A model generated the notes under the pieces. It did not search any database and was not told where the DNA came from. It was given only the letters and a program-made list of their open reading frames with translations. The translations under genes and the position numbers were made by a program. 5,943 bases of DNA from CAZAQS01 sp964486825. GTDB taxonomy: Bacteria > Chloroflexota > Anaerolineae > Anaerolineales > UBA4823. The first letter of the stretch is position 1, and each line of letters starts with the position of its first letter. Shown here piece after piece: positions 1 through 5,943 of the stretch. The stretch covers positions 1-5,943 of the forward strand of contig CAZAQS010000291.1 of NCBI GenBank assembly GCA_964486825.1. Reading direction: 5' to 3'.

Positions 1-382
1 CCCTTAGATGGTTCATATACCTTTTGGCAGCCTCTCTTTTCCCGGGTTGTTTGTATTCAATTTCCGCATTGACGACGAACCCATCCAGCTTTAGCTGGCG
101 GATGCGGTGGATGGCCATATTTGCTTCTGCAAGTGGAGAATCCCCATATACATATTGCCATCCCCAGGCTTGTATTCCCTGCGCGCGCAAGGATTGCACT
201 AAAAGCATGGCCAGGTCGACCTTACTCGATGGATCGACGTTATAAGCGTAATCCCGGTCTGCTACTTTTACCAGTACGTGGGTCATCCTGGCGGCTCGCG
301 CCAGGGCTGCGATCGCGGCGGTCTCCCCTCTTTCGCAGCGAGCAACCTGCCAGACGTACATCCCCTTGCCCTTCAACGACAT
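1..382 (-). CDS. Glycoside-hydrolase-like TIM-barrel protein, N-terminal 127 residues (runs off the left edge)
   Basis: The reading frame is open from an ATG at 382-380 to the window edge, giving 127 codons and no stop, so the 3' end is missing. The start is well fixed: a GAGGAG Shine-Dalgarno lies a few bases upstream and an in-frame TAG stop sits 18 bases before the ATG. The visible protein begins MSLKGKGMYVWQV and shows the alternating strand/helix pattern of a TIM barrel: strand GMYVWQV (7-13), HVLVKVADRD (35-44), QAWGWQYVYGD (71-81) and GFVVNAEIEY (101-110). The last strand ends in acidic residues E107 and E109, where GH25-like and related barrels place catalytic carboxylates. I recall similar uncharacterised Chloroflexota proteins. 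No signal peptide is visible, so a secreted lysozyme role is not supported. It lies 176 bases downstream of the LCP gene on the same strand and may be the last gene of that transcript. The coding call is firm; the enzyme class is inference. Confidence 0.8.
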   Translation of the reverse strand, partial: MSLKGKGMYVWQVARCERGETAAIAALARAARMTHVLVKVADRDYAYNVDPSSKVDLAMLLVQSLRAQGIQAWGWQYVYGDSPLAEANMAIHRIRQLKLDGFVVNAEIEYKQPGKREAAKRYMNHLR

Positions 383-558
383 GCTCAGTCTCCTCTTCTA
401 ATGGCCAAGGCAATTGCCCGGTCCATTGGACCTCCAGAATCGAAATCCCGATAGGTATTACAGGTGCATGAGCCATGCCTGATTTTGATGAAATAGACAT
501 CTGGAAAGCGAATCTTGAGCCAACGTCAGGAATTATGCCGAGCAGCAGTCGGGATTGC
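383..558. other. Intergenic gap between LCP and glycoside-hydrolase-like genes
   Basis: This 176-base gap holds the GAGGAG ribosome site of the left gene at its low-coordinate end. I see no convincing -35/-10 pair on the minus strand and no stem with a T tract, so the left gene may be read through from the LCP gene or use a promoter I cannot recognise. Confidence 0.5.
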
Positions 559-1683
559 TCAGGGACTGTTCAAAGCCTGGCGCATGACCTCCACCACTCC
601 TTCCCGGTTCGGGATCAGGACCTGAGAACCCTGGGTGTTGCGCCAGGCGGTGACATGCTCACGGCCGATGAAGAATTGTTGGATCCGGTCCGTGTCGCTC
701 AGGCGGGCGGCAGTTGGCAAAAGAGGTGTGATATCCTCGAGGGTCAGGTTGGTGGTTACATTCTTCCGGTAAATATCGTACAGCTGAGGCGCTTTAGTTA
801 TAGCATCCAGGCTGAGCATTTTTACCAGGATGGCTTTGACAACCTCTTGCTGGCGCCTGGTACGCTCAAAATCGCTGCTCGTGTAGCGCGAGCGAACGTA
901 CCATAAGGCAGTTTCCCCATCCATATGCACGCTCCCCGCCGGGACCGAATACCGGCCATGATTATCCCGGTGATCCGTTAATCCTACCGCCACCTGGACA
1001 TCGATGCCGCCCAACTGGTCGATGATGTCCGAAAAGGACCAGAAATTTACCATAACAAAATAATCTGGCCGTACGCCAAAATTGTATTCCATGGTAAGCG
1101 CCAGCTGGGGGAAGCCGCCGCGGGCGTGAGCAGTGTTCATCCGCTGGACTGTCCACCCCGGGATATAAACGTACAGGTCACGCGGGAAGGACGTGATATT
1201 GACCGTCCCATCGACCGTGTTAATGGTTACCAGGAGCATGGTGTCGGTCCGGAAGCCACCTTCATTACGGCGTTCATCGGATCCCAGCAGCATAATATTC
1301 ACCTGGCCTGGTGGCTGGGGTAGCAGCCCCACCGGTCCTGGCAAGTTTATATCCGGCCAAATCGTCGGGCCAGGGTAATCTTCCCAGGTCTTATAGATCA
1401 GGTAAGGTATACCTGGGGAACCGGGCAGGCCAGCGACAACCTCTGGCGTTGGCGTTATGGTAGGAACCGGAGTGGGGAAGGATGTGGGGATATAGGTCGG
1501 GGTAGGCGGCAGGGGCATAAATGGGGTCGCGGTCGGGGTTGCACCTGGGTCTGCCTGCACGAGCAGCGATCCGGAAACGGCCACGATAGGCTCCGGCAGC
1601 TCGATGCTCACCGAGTTTTGTATTGAACAAGAAACCAACAATATAGTGATGAAAACCAGGCTGGTTCTCTTACGGGCGGTCAT
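559..1683 (-). CDS. LCP (LytR-CpsA-Psr) family cell-wall protein, predicted lipoprotein
   Basis: This 374-residue protein has a charged N-terminus (MTARKR), a short hydrophobic stretch and a lipobox LVSC, predicting lipidation at C19. Residues about 45-82 are a Pro/Thr-rich spacer. The LCP domain spans about 127-290, with hallmark stretches LLGSDER (132-138), FRTDTMLLV (144-152), SFPRDLYVY (165-173), MNTAHARGG (182-190), GGIDVQV (225-231) and ALWYVRSRYTSSDFERTRRQQ (split at 259-279). The conserved Asp and Arg residues that bind the polyprenyl pyrophosphate substrate in this family appear present (D136, R145, D147, R168, D169, R264, R266, D271, R274). Known LCP proteins transfer glycopolymers from undecaprenyl carriers to peptidoglycan outside the membrane; that activity is inferred here. 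A C-terminal segment (about 300-372) follows the core. The ATG at 1683 has a CGGAG ribosome site 7 bases upstream. It lies 66 bases downstream of the LysM gene and probably shares its transcript. Most family members use a transmembrane anchor, so the lipobox is unusual. Confidence 0.95.
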   Translation of the reverse strand: MTARKRTSLVFITILLVSCSIQNSVSIELPEPIVAVSGSLLVQADPGATPTATPFMPLPPTPTYIPTSFPTPVPTITPTPEVVAGLPGSPGIPYLIYKTWEDYPGPTIWPDINLPGPVGLLPQPPGQVNIMLLGSDERRNEGGFRTDTMLLVTINTVDGTVNITSFPRDLYVYIPGWTVQRMNTAHARGGFPQLALTMEYNFGVRPDYFVMVNFWSFSDIIDQLGGIDVQVAVGLTDHRDNHGRYSVPAGSVHMDGETALWYVRSRYTSSDFERTRRQQEVVKAILVKMLSLDAITKAPQLYDIYRKNVTTNLTLEDITPLLPTAARLSDTDRIQQFFIGREHVTAWRNTQGSQVLIPNREGVVEVMRQALNSP

Positions 1684-1749
1684 GGTTATTCTCCGAGGTC
1701 GTTAATGTCATTAGCGATAATTAGAAAGAGGTTTGCAAGAGTCAGACTA

Positions 1750-2697
1750 TTATGGCTCTACCGATTCGCCAGGCTCTTCCGTCGCGACCGGTGTATCAGT
1801 GGGGACAACTGTTGGAGTGAAGGTCGGGACTGGTGTTGGCGGCGCTTGTGTTGGCGCGGGTGAAGGTGTGGGCGGGATGGTTGAGGTTGGCACGGGCGAA
1901 GGGGGCGGGGCCGTCAGGGTCGCGGTGGGTGGCGCCACGGTCGGTGTAGCTGGCTCAATGGTAGGAGATGCCTCTACCTGGGTCAGTGTAGACGTGGGAG
2001 GCGCTGAAGTGGGAGGTAGGAATGGTACATACAGCTTTTGCCCATTGCGGATTAAGCTAGAGCTCCCCAGGCAGTTTGCATTTTGGAGTTGGGCCACCGT
2101 TACTCCTAAGTCCCTGCTAAGCCGGTAAAGTGTATCCCCGGCTTTTACGGTGTAGATCGTCCATCCACGCGGCGGCGGTGGACAATCGTACGAGGCCGAG
2201 GTAGGGATTGGTGTCGGGTTCACATCTGGAACATATAAAAGGGTCCCTGGGATCAGGGTTTCGATGAATAAACAGTTAGCTTGCATCAAGGCATCTTCGG
2301 TCGAATTATATTTTTCTGCCAAGCTTCTCAAGGTATCTCCGGGTTGTACTTGTAGTGTCAACCAACCTCTTGGAACAGGACAATCTGTGGGCGGCGTTGC
2401 ACTTAAAGTAGCCGTTGCTGAAGGGGTAAATGTCGGTGAAAGAGCTGGAGTGGGGGATCCGACACCGGCTGTATGCATTGCCTGGGTGGGCGAAGGTGTT
2501 TCAGTTTGCGTAGCAGCCAGCGTAGGGGGAACTACCGGGCTTTGGAAAGCCTGTGTCGTCTCCGTCGCCACTGGCGAAGGAAGCAGCGCTACCCGCTCCA
2601 ATCCTTCCGTCAACGCCAGAGAAAAGCTTCCCAGGACGATGCTGGCAGAAAGCAGGGCAGCCACAACCCCGAGGAGCACCTGGCGCATATGATTCAT
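1750..2697 (-). CDS. Exported protein with two LysM domains and a long Pro/Thr-rich tail
   Basis: The 315-residue protein starts with a hydrophobic segment (about 6-30, LLGVVAALLSASIVLGSF) that is either a signal peptide or an uncleaved membrane anchor. A Pro/Thr/Ser-rich linker covers about 41-104. Two LysM modules follow: one at about 112-157 (LQVQPGDTLRSLAEKY ... LLYVPD) and one at about 179-225 (YTVKAGDTLYRLSRDLG ... KLYVP), both with the GDTL motif and the closing LYVP strand. LysM domains bind N-acetylglucosamine-containing glycans such as peptidoglycan. Each module is preceded by CP and a PRGW motif and contains NCL, giving Cys pairs C106/C142 and C172/C209. From about 226 to the end the chain is Pro/Thr/Ala-rich, ending acidic; no catalytic domain is present. 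The ATG at 2697 overlaps the kinase stop (ATGA), and a purine-rich GAGAGAGG stretch lies about 9 bases upstream. A second ATG at 2688 (M4) is an alternative start. Likely role: wall binding or structural. Confidence 0.93.
   Translation of the reverse strand: MNHMRQVLLGVVAALLSASIVLGSFSLALTEGLERVALLPSPVATETTQAFQSPVVPPTLAATQTETPSPTQAMHTAGVGSPTPALSPTFTPSATATLSATPPTDCPVPRGWLTLQVQPGDTLRSLAEKYNSTEDALMQANCLFIETLIPGTLLYVPDVNPTPIPTSASYDCPPPPRGWTIYTVKAGDTLYRLSRDLGVTVAQLQNANCLGSSSLIRNGQKLYVPFLPPTSAPPTSTLTQVEASPTIEPATPTVAPPTATLTAPPPSPVPTSTIPPTPSPAPTQAPPTPVPTFTPTVVPTDTPVATEEPGESVEP
1753..2022 (-). repeat. Low-complexity Pro/Thr-rich coding tract (LysM protein tail)
   Basis: About 90 codons encode mostly Pro, Thr, Ala, Ser and Val, with irregular TPTP, PPTP and PTPVP units and no strict period. 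The opposite strand appears as GGT/GGC/GTC-rich sequence. Similar shorter tracts occur at 2386-2577 (linker before the first LysM) and 1438-1551 (LCP spacer). Such tracts usually form extended, possibly glycosylated, spacers in wall proteins. Confidence 0.7.
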
Positions 2698-5033
2698 GCC
2701 AGCAGGCCTCTCTCGTATTCTGACTCGGGCTCAGCATGTACAGGCAGCAAGACGCTGAAGGTTGAGCCGCGACCCAGCTGTGTATCGATCCAGATGCGCC
2801 CTTTCTGAGCTTCAACCAGGGCTTTCGCGACCGCCAACCCGATGCCGGTATCTCCTACACCCTGGATCGGGGTGTTGCCTGCCCGGTACAGGCGGGAGAA
2901 AATACGCGGTAGATCCTCCGGAAGGATGCCCTCCCCAGAATCGGTCACCTGGAGCAGGATAAAATCTTGATCGCTTTTTTCCCTCGTCAATCTGGCATGC
3001 AAGGAAATCTGGCCTTCTGCCGGTGTTGCCGATCCGGCATTTTGAAGCAGATGAAGCAAGATCTGCTGAAGGGATTCGCGGTCCGCGCTTATCCCGGGTA
3101 GTTTTTCAGGCAGATCAACCCTCAAGGCGATATCCTTCTCCCTGAGCTGTGACATGCTCAAGGCGATGGCTTCATCGATGACCGGACTGAGATCCACGCT
3201 CTGCTGATCACCGGCCTGACTTCCACTTTCCGTGACCACTTTTTCCATCAGCTCATCAACCAGAGCGCCCATTCGTTCTGTCGAAGCCCTGACGCGCTCC
3301 AGGAACTTTCGTTGTAAAGCCCCTAAAATACCGATCGACTCTCCCAACAAGAGGTCTGTATACCCGATGATGGATGACAAAGGTTGGCGCAGCTCTTGAG
3401 ATATAGAGTTGATCTGCTCCACTTTCCCCGATTCCAGAGGTGTTTTGGAAGGATGGCTCTCCAGCTCCAGATACTTCTGGTCTTTTTCGAATATTATTTT
3501 TTTAAGGTGTGCAATTTCTTCTAATGCAAGACGTAATTCGGCTTCTAAATGTTCCACTTCTGTTGTGGAAGATGCCTTTGCTTTTTGACCCGCTTGAAGC
3601 CGTTTGATCTCCGCTTGTAGCTCAGCGATATAGGACTGCTCTGGAACCTGTTGGTTGGCTACCAGGGCTGCCAGGCTCTCCGAGCGAGATTGTTCTTGAG
3701 TAGATGTATGCCGGGCCTCTTCAAGCTGTGCACCCAACTTATTCCTTTCGCTTTTTACGGATGCAAAAAGCGACTGCAGCTTCGCCAGTTCGGCCCGTAC
3801 TCGCTCCAACTCTTTATCGAGGTATATATCATCAGCAGTGTGTTCGAATACCTGGGATATCGACTCTGCCATTGTGGCCAGGCGTTCCTGGTCCGTTTGG
3901 GTAAACTCTTGCCCGGTCCCGTCGGAAAGCAGGATCAGGGCATCGAAACCAGTACCCGGCCCGTAAACAGGTGTGGCCAGCAGGTGGGCGGAGCCTGAGA
4001 AGCCCAGGGCGGGAGCGAAGTCTGGAAGCTCGTTGGAGGCAAGCTCCGCCGGCATCCGTAATACTTCTCCAGCCCGCAGGGAATGGATCAGGGCCGGGGC
4101 GCTGCTTTCGTTGATTATTTTTTCAGGGATGGAGCGGTCCGTACGCCGGTCGTACCCGGACTTCACGGTTAATAAATCCTGCTGCGGTGATAGCGATACC
4201 AATACGCAGGCATCCGCCTGCATGATTTTGGAGATTCCCTCGGTGACCTGGTGGTGGATGGCCTCCATGGGTGTACCATGGGGCAAAGGCGCGAAAACCC
4301 CCAGGCTCGGGTACTCAAGGGCTGGGTCAGAAGCGCTGAGCTCACTGCCCATTCTGGCGCGTCCTGGCAGGCGTTGCGCTAGCACCAATAGGAGCGGGTA
4401 GGCAGCCATCTGTGACAGGCGTACTGCTCCCGGGTAATCTCCGGCCGGCAGGGGAGCAACCAAATGGGAAATATACCCGATGAGGAATAATCCCATCATG
4501 GCCAGGGCCATCCCCCAGCCGTCATGCTTCCGCAGGATGACCATGATGGCACCCAGCAGGATGACAAGTATGGAAAATACACCACCCAGCAGGTCGGGTA
4601 ATGAGCCGTTGTAGGCGGCCTCGGGACCTTGATCAAGCCACCAGATCAGGCTGATCACAAAAAAGACCAGCACGAGCATACCCAGCAACAGCGTACCTGC
4701 GTCTCCAAAGCGCTGGCGTGTGGGGAAAGCCCACAGCCAGACAACCACCACCAGGCTGAACAGGCTGACGGCTCGATCAATCGGAGGTAGGATATCGGCA
4801 GCCGTAAGCTGCTCCCAGGCCAGGCCTGCGCTGACGAACAAAGCCAACCGCAGGAGCAGCAACAGGCTTAGGCCAAGCACCAGGCGGCGTGCATGCGGGA
4901 ACTCCTTTTGCTGGATTTGCACCAAGGCCGACTGGAGGGCGCCTGCTATAGAGAAGGCCAGCACCAGGTGATAAGCTAAATTACCCGGATTGGTGGTTAG
5001 GATCGTGAATACAGGTTGGAAGAAAGACACCAT
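2694..5033 (-). CDS. 7TM-GAF sensor histidine kinase homologue with Gln in place of the phospho-accepting His
   Basis: This 779-residue protein has about seven hydrophobic segments in its first 222 residues (roughly 18-38, 49-73, 84-103, 111-133, 146-167, 173-195, 203-221). A GAF-like domain follows at about 247-397, then a heptad-rich coiled coil at about 403-525 (charged, Leu/Glu/Lys-rich). The dimerisation/H-box helix pair is at about 538-600, and the HATPase_c domain at about 650-765. The ATP-binding boxes are intact: N-box N665 in LLQNAG, G1 box DSGEG (698-702), F-box RIFSRLYRAG, G2 box GDTGIGL (727-733) and GRGSTF (754-759). The H-box reads SQELRQPL (545-552) where canonical kinases have SHELRTPL, so the phospho-acceptor is Q546 (codon CAA at 3398-3396). 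It may be a pseudokinase, signal by conformation, or use another residue. The ATG at 5033 has AAAGGTG 8 bases upstream and a TGC-TATAAT promoter element close by. It is the first gene of the minus-strand cluster. No response regulator is next to it. Confidence 0.92.
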   Translation of the reverse strand: MVSFFQPVFTILTTNPGNLAYHLVLAFSIAGALQSALVQIQQKEFPHARRLVLGLSLLLLLRLALFVSAGLAWEQLTAADILPPIDRAVSLFSLVVVVWLWAFPTRQRFGDAGTLLLGMLVLVFFVISLIWWLDQGPEAAYNGSLPDLLGGVFSILVILLGAIMVILRKHDGWGMALAMMGLFLIGYISHLVAPLPAGDYPGAVRLSQMAAYPLLLVLAQRLPGRARMGSELSASDPALEYPSLGVFAPLPHGTPMEAIHHQVTEGISKIMQADACVLVSLSPQQDLLTVKSGYDRRTDRSIPEKIINESSAPALIHSLRAGEVLRMPAELASNELPDFAPALGFSGSAHLLATPVYGPGTGFDALILLSDGTGQEFTQTDQERLATMAESISQVFEHTADDIYLDKELERVRAELAKLQSLFASVKSERNKLGAQLEEARHTSTQEQSRSESLAALVANQQVPEQSYIAELQAEIKRLQAGQKAKASSTTEVEHLEAELRLALEEIAHLKKIIFEKDQKYLELESHPSKTPLESGKVEQINSISQELRQPLSSIIGYTDLLLGESIGILGALQRKFLERVRASTERMGALVDELMEKVVTESGSQAGDQQSVDLSPVIDEAIALSMSQLREKDIALRVDLPEKLPGISADRESLQQILLHLLQNAGSATPAEGQISLHARLTREKSDQDFILLQVTDSGEGILPEDLPRIFSRLYRAGNTPIQGVGDTGIGLAVAKALVEAQKGRIWIDTQLGRGSTFSVLLPVHAEPESEYERGLLA

Positions 5034-5056
5034 GCCTACTGCACCTTTCGGGAGGG

Positions 5057-5062
5057 ATTATA
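5057..5062 (-). promoter_or_regulatory. Extended -10 promoter element of the sensor-kinase cluster
   Basis: On the minus strand the sequence reads TGC followed by a perfect TATAAT, an extended -10 element. The hexamer expected at -35 (about 5080-5085, TAATTT) is a poor match, which the TGn extension could offset. The predicted transcript start is near 5050, leaving a leader of about 17 bases that contains the AAAGGTG ribosome site. Predicted from motif only. Confidence 0.6.
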
Positions 5063-5172
5063 GCACTAAGATATGGGGGAAATTATTTAAACTGCTGAGA
5101 GTCCCATTTTACATGATTTACCGATTCTTAGTACCCCAATAGGTAGATGCAATATTCATGCTACGGTAGAGG

Positions 5173-5200
5173 TTGACAAAAACCGAATCCGGGGTAAAAT
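5173..5200 (+). promoter_or_regulatory. Sigma-70-type promoter of tRNA-Leu
   Basis: A perfect -35 TTGACA (5173-5178), a 16-base spacer and a -10 TAAAAT (5195-5200) precede the tRNA. The predicted transcript start, near 5207, lies about 5 bases before the mature tRNA end. The rest of the 5034-5211 gap holds this promoter and the divergent kinase promoter; I see no convincing operator palindrome or small gene in it. Confidence 0.88.
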
Positions 5201-5211
5201 AGCATCCGCAA

Positions 5212-5295
<84 letters not shown>

Positions 5296-5313
5296 CAGGA
5301 GAAACTGCATATT

Positions 5314-5348
5314 CCCTCCCACGTGAAAATGGCGGGAGGGTTTTTGTT
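5314..5348 (+). terminator. Rho-independent terminator after tRNA-Leu
   Basis: A perfect 7-base-pair stem (CCCTCCC at 5314-5320 with GGGAGGG at 5334-5340) encloses a 13-base loop and is followed at once by TTTTTGTT. It lies 18 bases after the tRNA and separates it from the next gene. Confidence 0.92.
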
Positions 5349-5376
5349 GCCTCCCAAAAAGCCGGGTAGAAAATAC

Positions 5377-5405
5377 TTGCGCGAAATTCCGCCCTACGGT
5401 AATAT
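5377..5405 (+). promoter_or_regulatory. Promoter of the FtsB/DivIC-like gene, adjacent to its start codon
   Basis: A -35-like TTGCGC (5377-5382), a 17-base spacer and a near-consensus -10 TAATAT (5400-5405) end only 6 bases before the ATG at 5412. Normal spacing would put the transcript start at or next to the A of the ATG, giving a leaderless message. No good Shine-Dalgarno is visible between 5385 and 5411. The upstream tRNA terminator makes read-through from tRNA-Leu unlikely. Confidence 0.65.
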
Positions 5406-5411
5406 GGATGC

Positions 5412-5795
5412 ATGACACGTTGGCTGCCGGGTTGGAGATATATCCTGATCGTCGTTGGGTTAGTGGTCCTGGTGTTATTGATCATGGACTTTAACAGCCG
5501 TATGGAAGAATGGCGGCGGCTGACAGTGCAAAAAGAGCAGGTCAGCGCCCAGGTGACCAGCCTGGCGGCAACCAATGCTTATCTGGAAGGCCAGATTGCG
5601 TATGCTACTTCAGAGGCAGGAGTTATGGAATGGGCTTACCAGGATGGGCACTGGGTGCGCTCGGATGACTACCTGGTCGTTCCGTTATCACCGGGTGGGA
5701 GCGGGGCGCCAACTCCGGTCCCCGCGCCCGTGGTGGTGCGCGAGCCAGTGGAGAATTGGCAGCTCTGGTTGTCGCTATTTTTTGATCTAAGATAA
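5412..5795 (+). CDS. FtsB/DivIC-like septum formation initiator protein
   Basis: The 127-residue protein has a short positively charged N-terminus (MTRWLPGWR), one transmembrane segment at about 10-25 (ILIVVGLVVLVLLIMD) and a coiled coil at about 28-65 (MEEWRRLTVQKEQVSAQV to YLEGQIAY). A globular patch follows, VMEWAYQDGHWVRSDDYLVVPL (71-92), that corresponds in position to the conserved region after the coiled coil in DivIC/FtsB proteins. The C-terminus is a Pro/Val-rich linker and a Trp-containing tail (ENWQLWLSLFFDLR). Membrane protein, single pass, with the coiled coil outside by analogy; FtsB/DivIC family members join FtsL and FtsQ/DivIB in the divisome. Architecture and size fit well, but family membership is remembered similarity rather than a search result. 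The start ATG at 5412 gives the full TM protein; nearby ATGs at 5404 and 5408 are out of frame. It sits between two tRNA genes, probably as a single-gene transcript. No clear terminator follows the TAA. Confidence 0.87.
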   Translation: MTRWLPGWRYILIVVGLVVLVLLIMDFNSRMEEWRRLTVQKEQVSAQVTSLAATNAYLEGQIAYATSEAGVMEWAYQDGHWVRSDDYLVVPLSPGGSGAPTPVPAPVVVREPVENWQLWLSLFFDLR

Positions 5796-5819
5796 GCCAG
5801 CTCTAATTTTCACATTGCC

Positions 5820-5848
5820 TTGACTCCCCATAACCTGCGTGCTATAAT
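5820..5848 (+). promoter_or_regulatory. Strong sigma-70-type promoter of tRNA-fMet
   Basis: TTGACT (5820-5825), a 17-base spacer and a perfect TATAAT (5843-5848) preceded by TGC form a near-consensus promoter with an extended -10. The predicted start is near 5855, leaving a leader of about 42 bases before the tRNA. Confidence 0.9.
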
Positions 5849-5859
5849 TTGCCTTCGGT

Positions 5860-5885
5860 CGCAGGCAGGGTAGTGGCTGCCTGTG
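5860..5885 (+). other. Hairpin in the tRNA-fMet leader
   Basis: GCAGGCAG (5861-5868) pairs with CTGCCTGT (5877-5884) around an 8-base loop, with one G-T pair at the base; C5860 and G5885 add a closing pair. There is no following T tract, so it is not a terminator. It lies between the predicted transcript start and the mature tRNA, so a role in precursor processing is possible but only inferred. Confidence 0.55.
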
Positions 5886-5896
5886 CCGACAATCGA

Positions 5897-5943
5897 TGCG
5901 GGGTGGAGCAGTGGCAGCTCGTCGGGCTCATAACCCGAAGGTC
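5897..5943 (+). tRNA. Initiator tRNA-fMet, anticodon CAT, 5' part (cut by the window edge)
   Basis: The first 47 bases match the initiator tRNA pattern: acceptor strand TGCGGGG, TG, D stem GAGC/GCTC with loop AGTGGCA, and anticodon arm TCGGG-CTCATAA-CCCGA. The three consecutive G-C pairs next to the CAT anticodon loop are the hallmark of bacterial initiator tRNA and rule out elongator tRNA-Met or tRNA-Ile2. The variable loop starts AGGTC and the T arm and 3' acceptor strand lie outside the window. Base 1 is T rather than the usual C. Confidence 0.95.

Noticed and set aside
240..500. Minus-strand 86-residue frame starting in the intergenic gap
   Set aside because: It runs into the hydrolase-like gene in a different frame and its second half is Arg/Gly/Ser-rich shadow sequence. 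The gene starting at 382 has a good ribosome site and barrel-like protein pattern.
535..560. Possible hairpin just after the LCP stop codon
   Set aside because: GAGCA and TGCTC give only a 5-base-pair stem with a long loop and there is no T tract on the minus strand, so a terminator call is not supported.
475..906. Plus-strand 143-residue frame
   Set aside because: It is antisense to the conserved LCP domain and shows no recognisable domain or ribosome site.
1684..1749. Possible promoter between the LysM and LCP genes
   Set aside because: TTGCAA followed at 17 bases by GCTAAT is a weak match. Read-through from the LysM gene explains expression as well.
1733..2128. Plus-strand frame encoding a Gly/Val-rich repetitive protein
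   Set aside because: It is the antisense image of the Pro/Thr-rich tail of the LysM protein, whose LysM domains and export signal show the minus strand is coding.

Overview
The window looks like a piece of a Chloroflexota chromosome, most likely an Anaerolineae-type organism. I base this on remembered resemblance: Pro/Thr-rich LysM and LCP envelope proteins, a GAF sensor kinase with an SQELRQP H-box, a short FtsB/DivIC-like protein ending in a Trp-rich tail, and a glycoside-hydrolase-like protein starting MSLKGKGMYVWQV. No search was possible. GC content is moderate. I see no mobile element, CRISPR array or phage gene.

Left part (1-5033), all on the minus strand and read from right to left: a 7TM-GAF-coiled-coil sensor kinase homologue (2694-5033), a membrane-anchored or secreted protein with two LysM modules (1750-2697, joined to the kinase by a 4-base ATGA overlap), an LCP (LytR-CpsA-Psr) family lipoprotein (559-1683), and, after a 176-base gap, the start of a TIM-barrel glycoside-hydrolase-like protein that runs off the left edge (1-382). 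Together they look like a cell-envelope module: a membrane sensor, a wall-glycan-binding protein, a wall-glycopolymer transferase homologue and perhaps a glycan hydrolase. No response regulator gene is present in the window.

Right part (5034-5943), plus strand: a 178-base divergent intergenic region with promoters in both directions, a tRNA-Leu(CAG) with a consensus promoter and its own terminator, a small FtsB/DivIC-like membrane protein whose predicted promoter lies so close to the ATG that its mRNA may be leaderless, and the 5' part of an initiator tRNA-fMet(CAU) behind a near-perfect promoter and a leader hairpin. The window ends inside this tRNA.

The most notable points are a kinase homologue whose phospho-accepting His is replaced by Gln (Q546) while the ATP-binding boxes are intact; LysM modules that each carry a matched Cys pair; an LCP protein with a lipobox; and the predicted leaderless FtsB-like gene.
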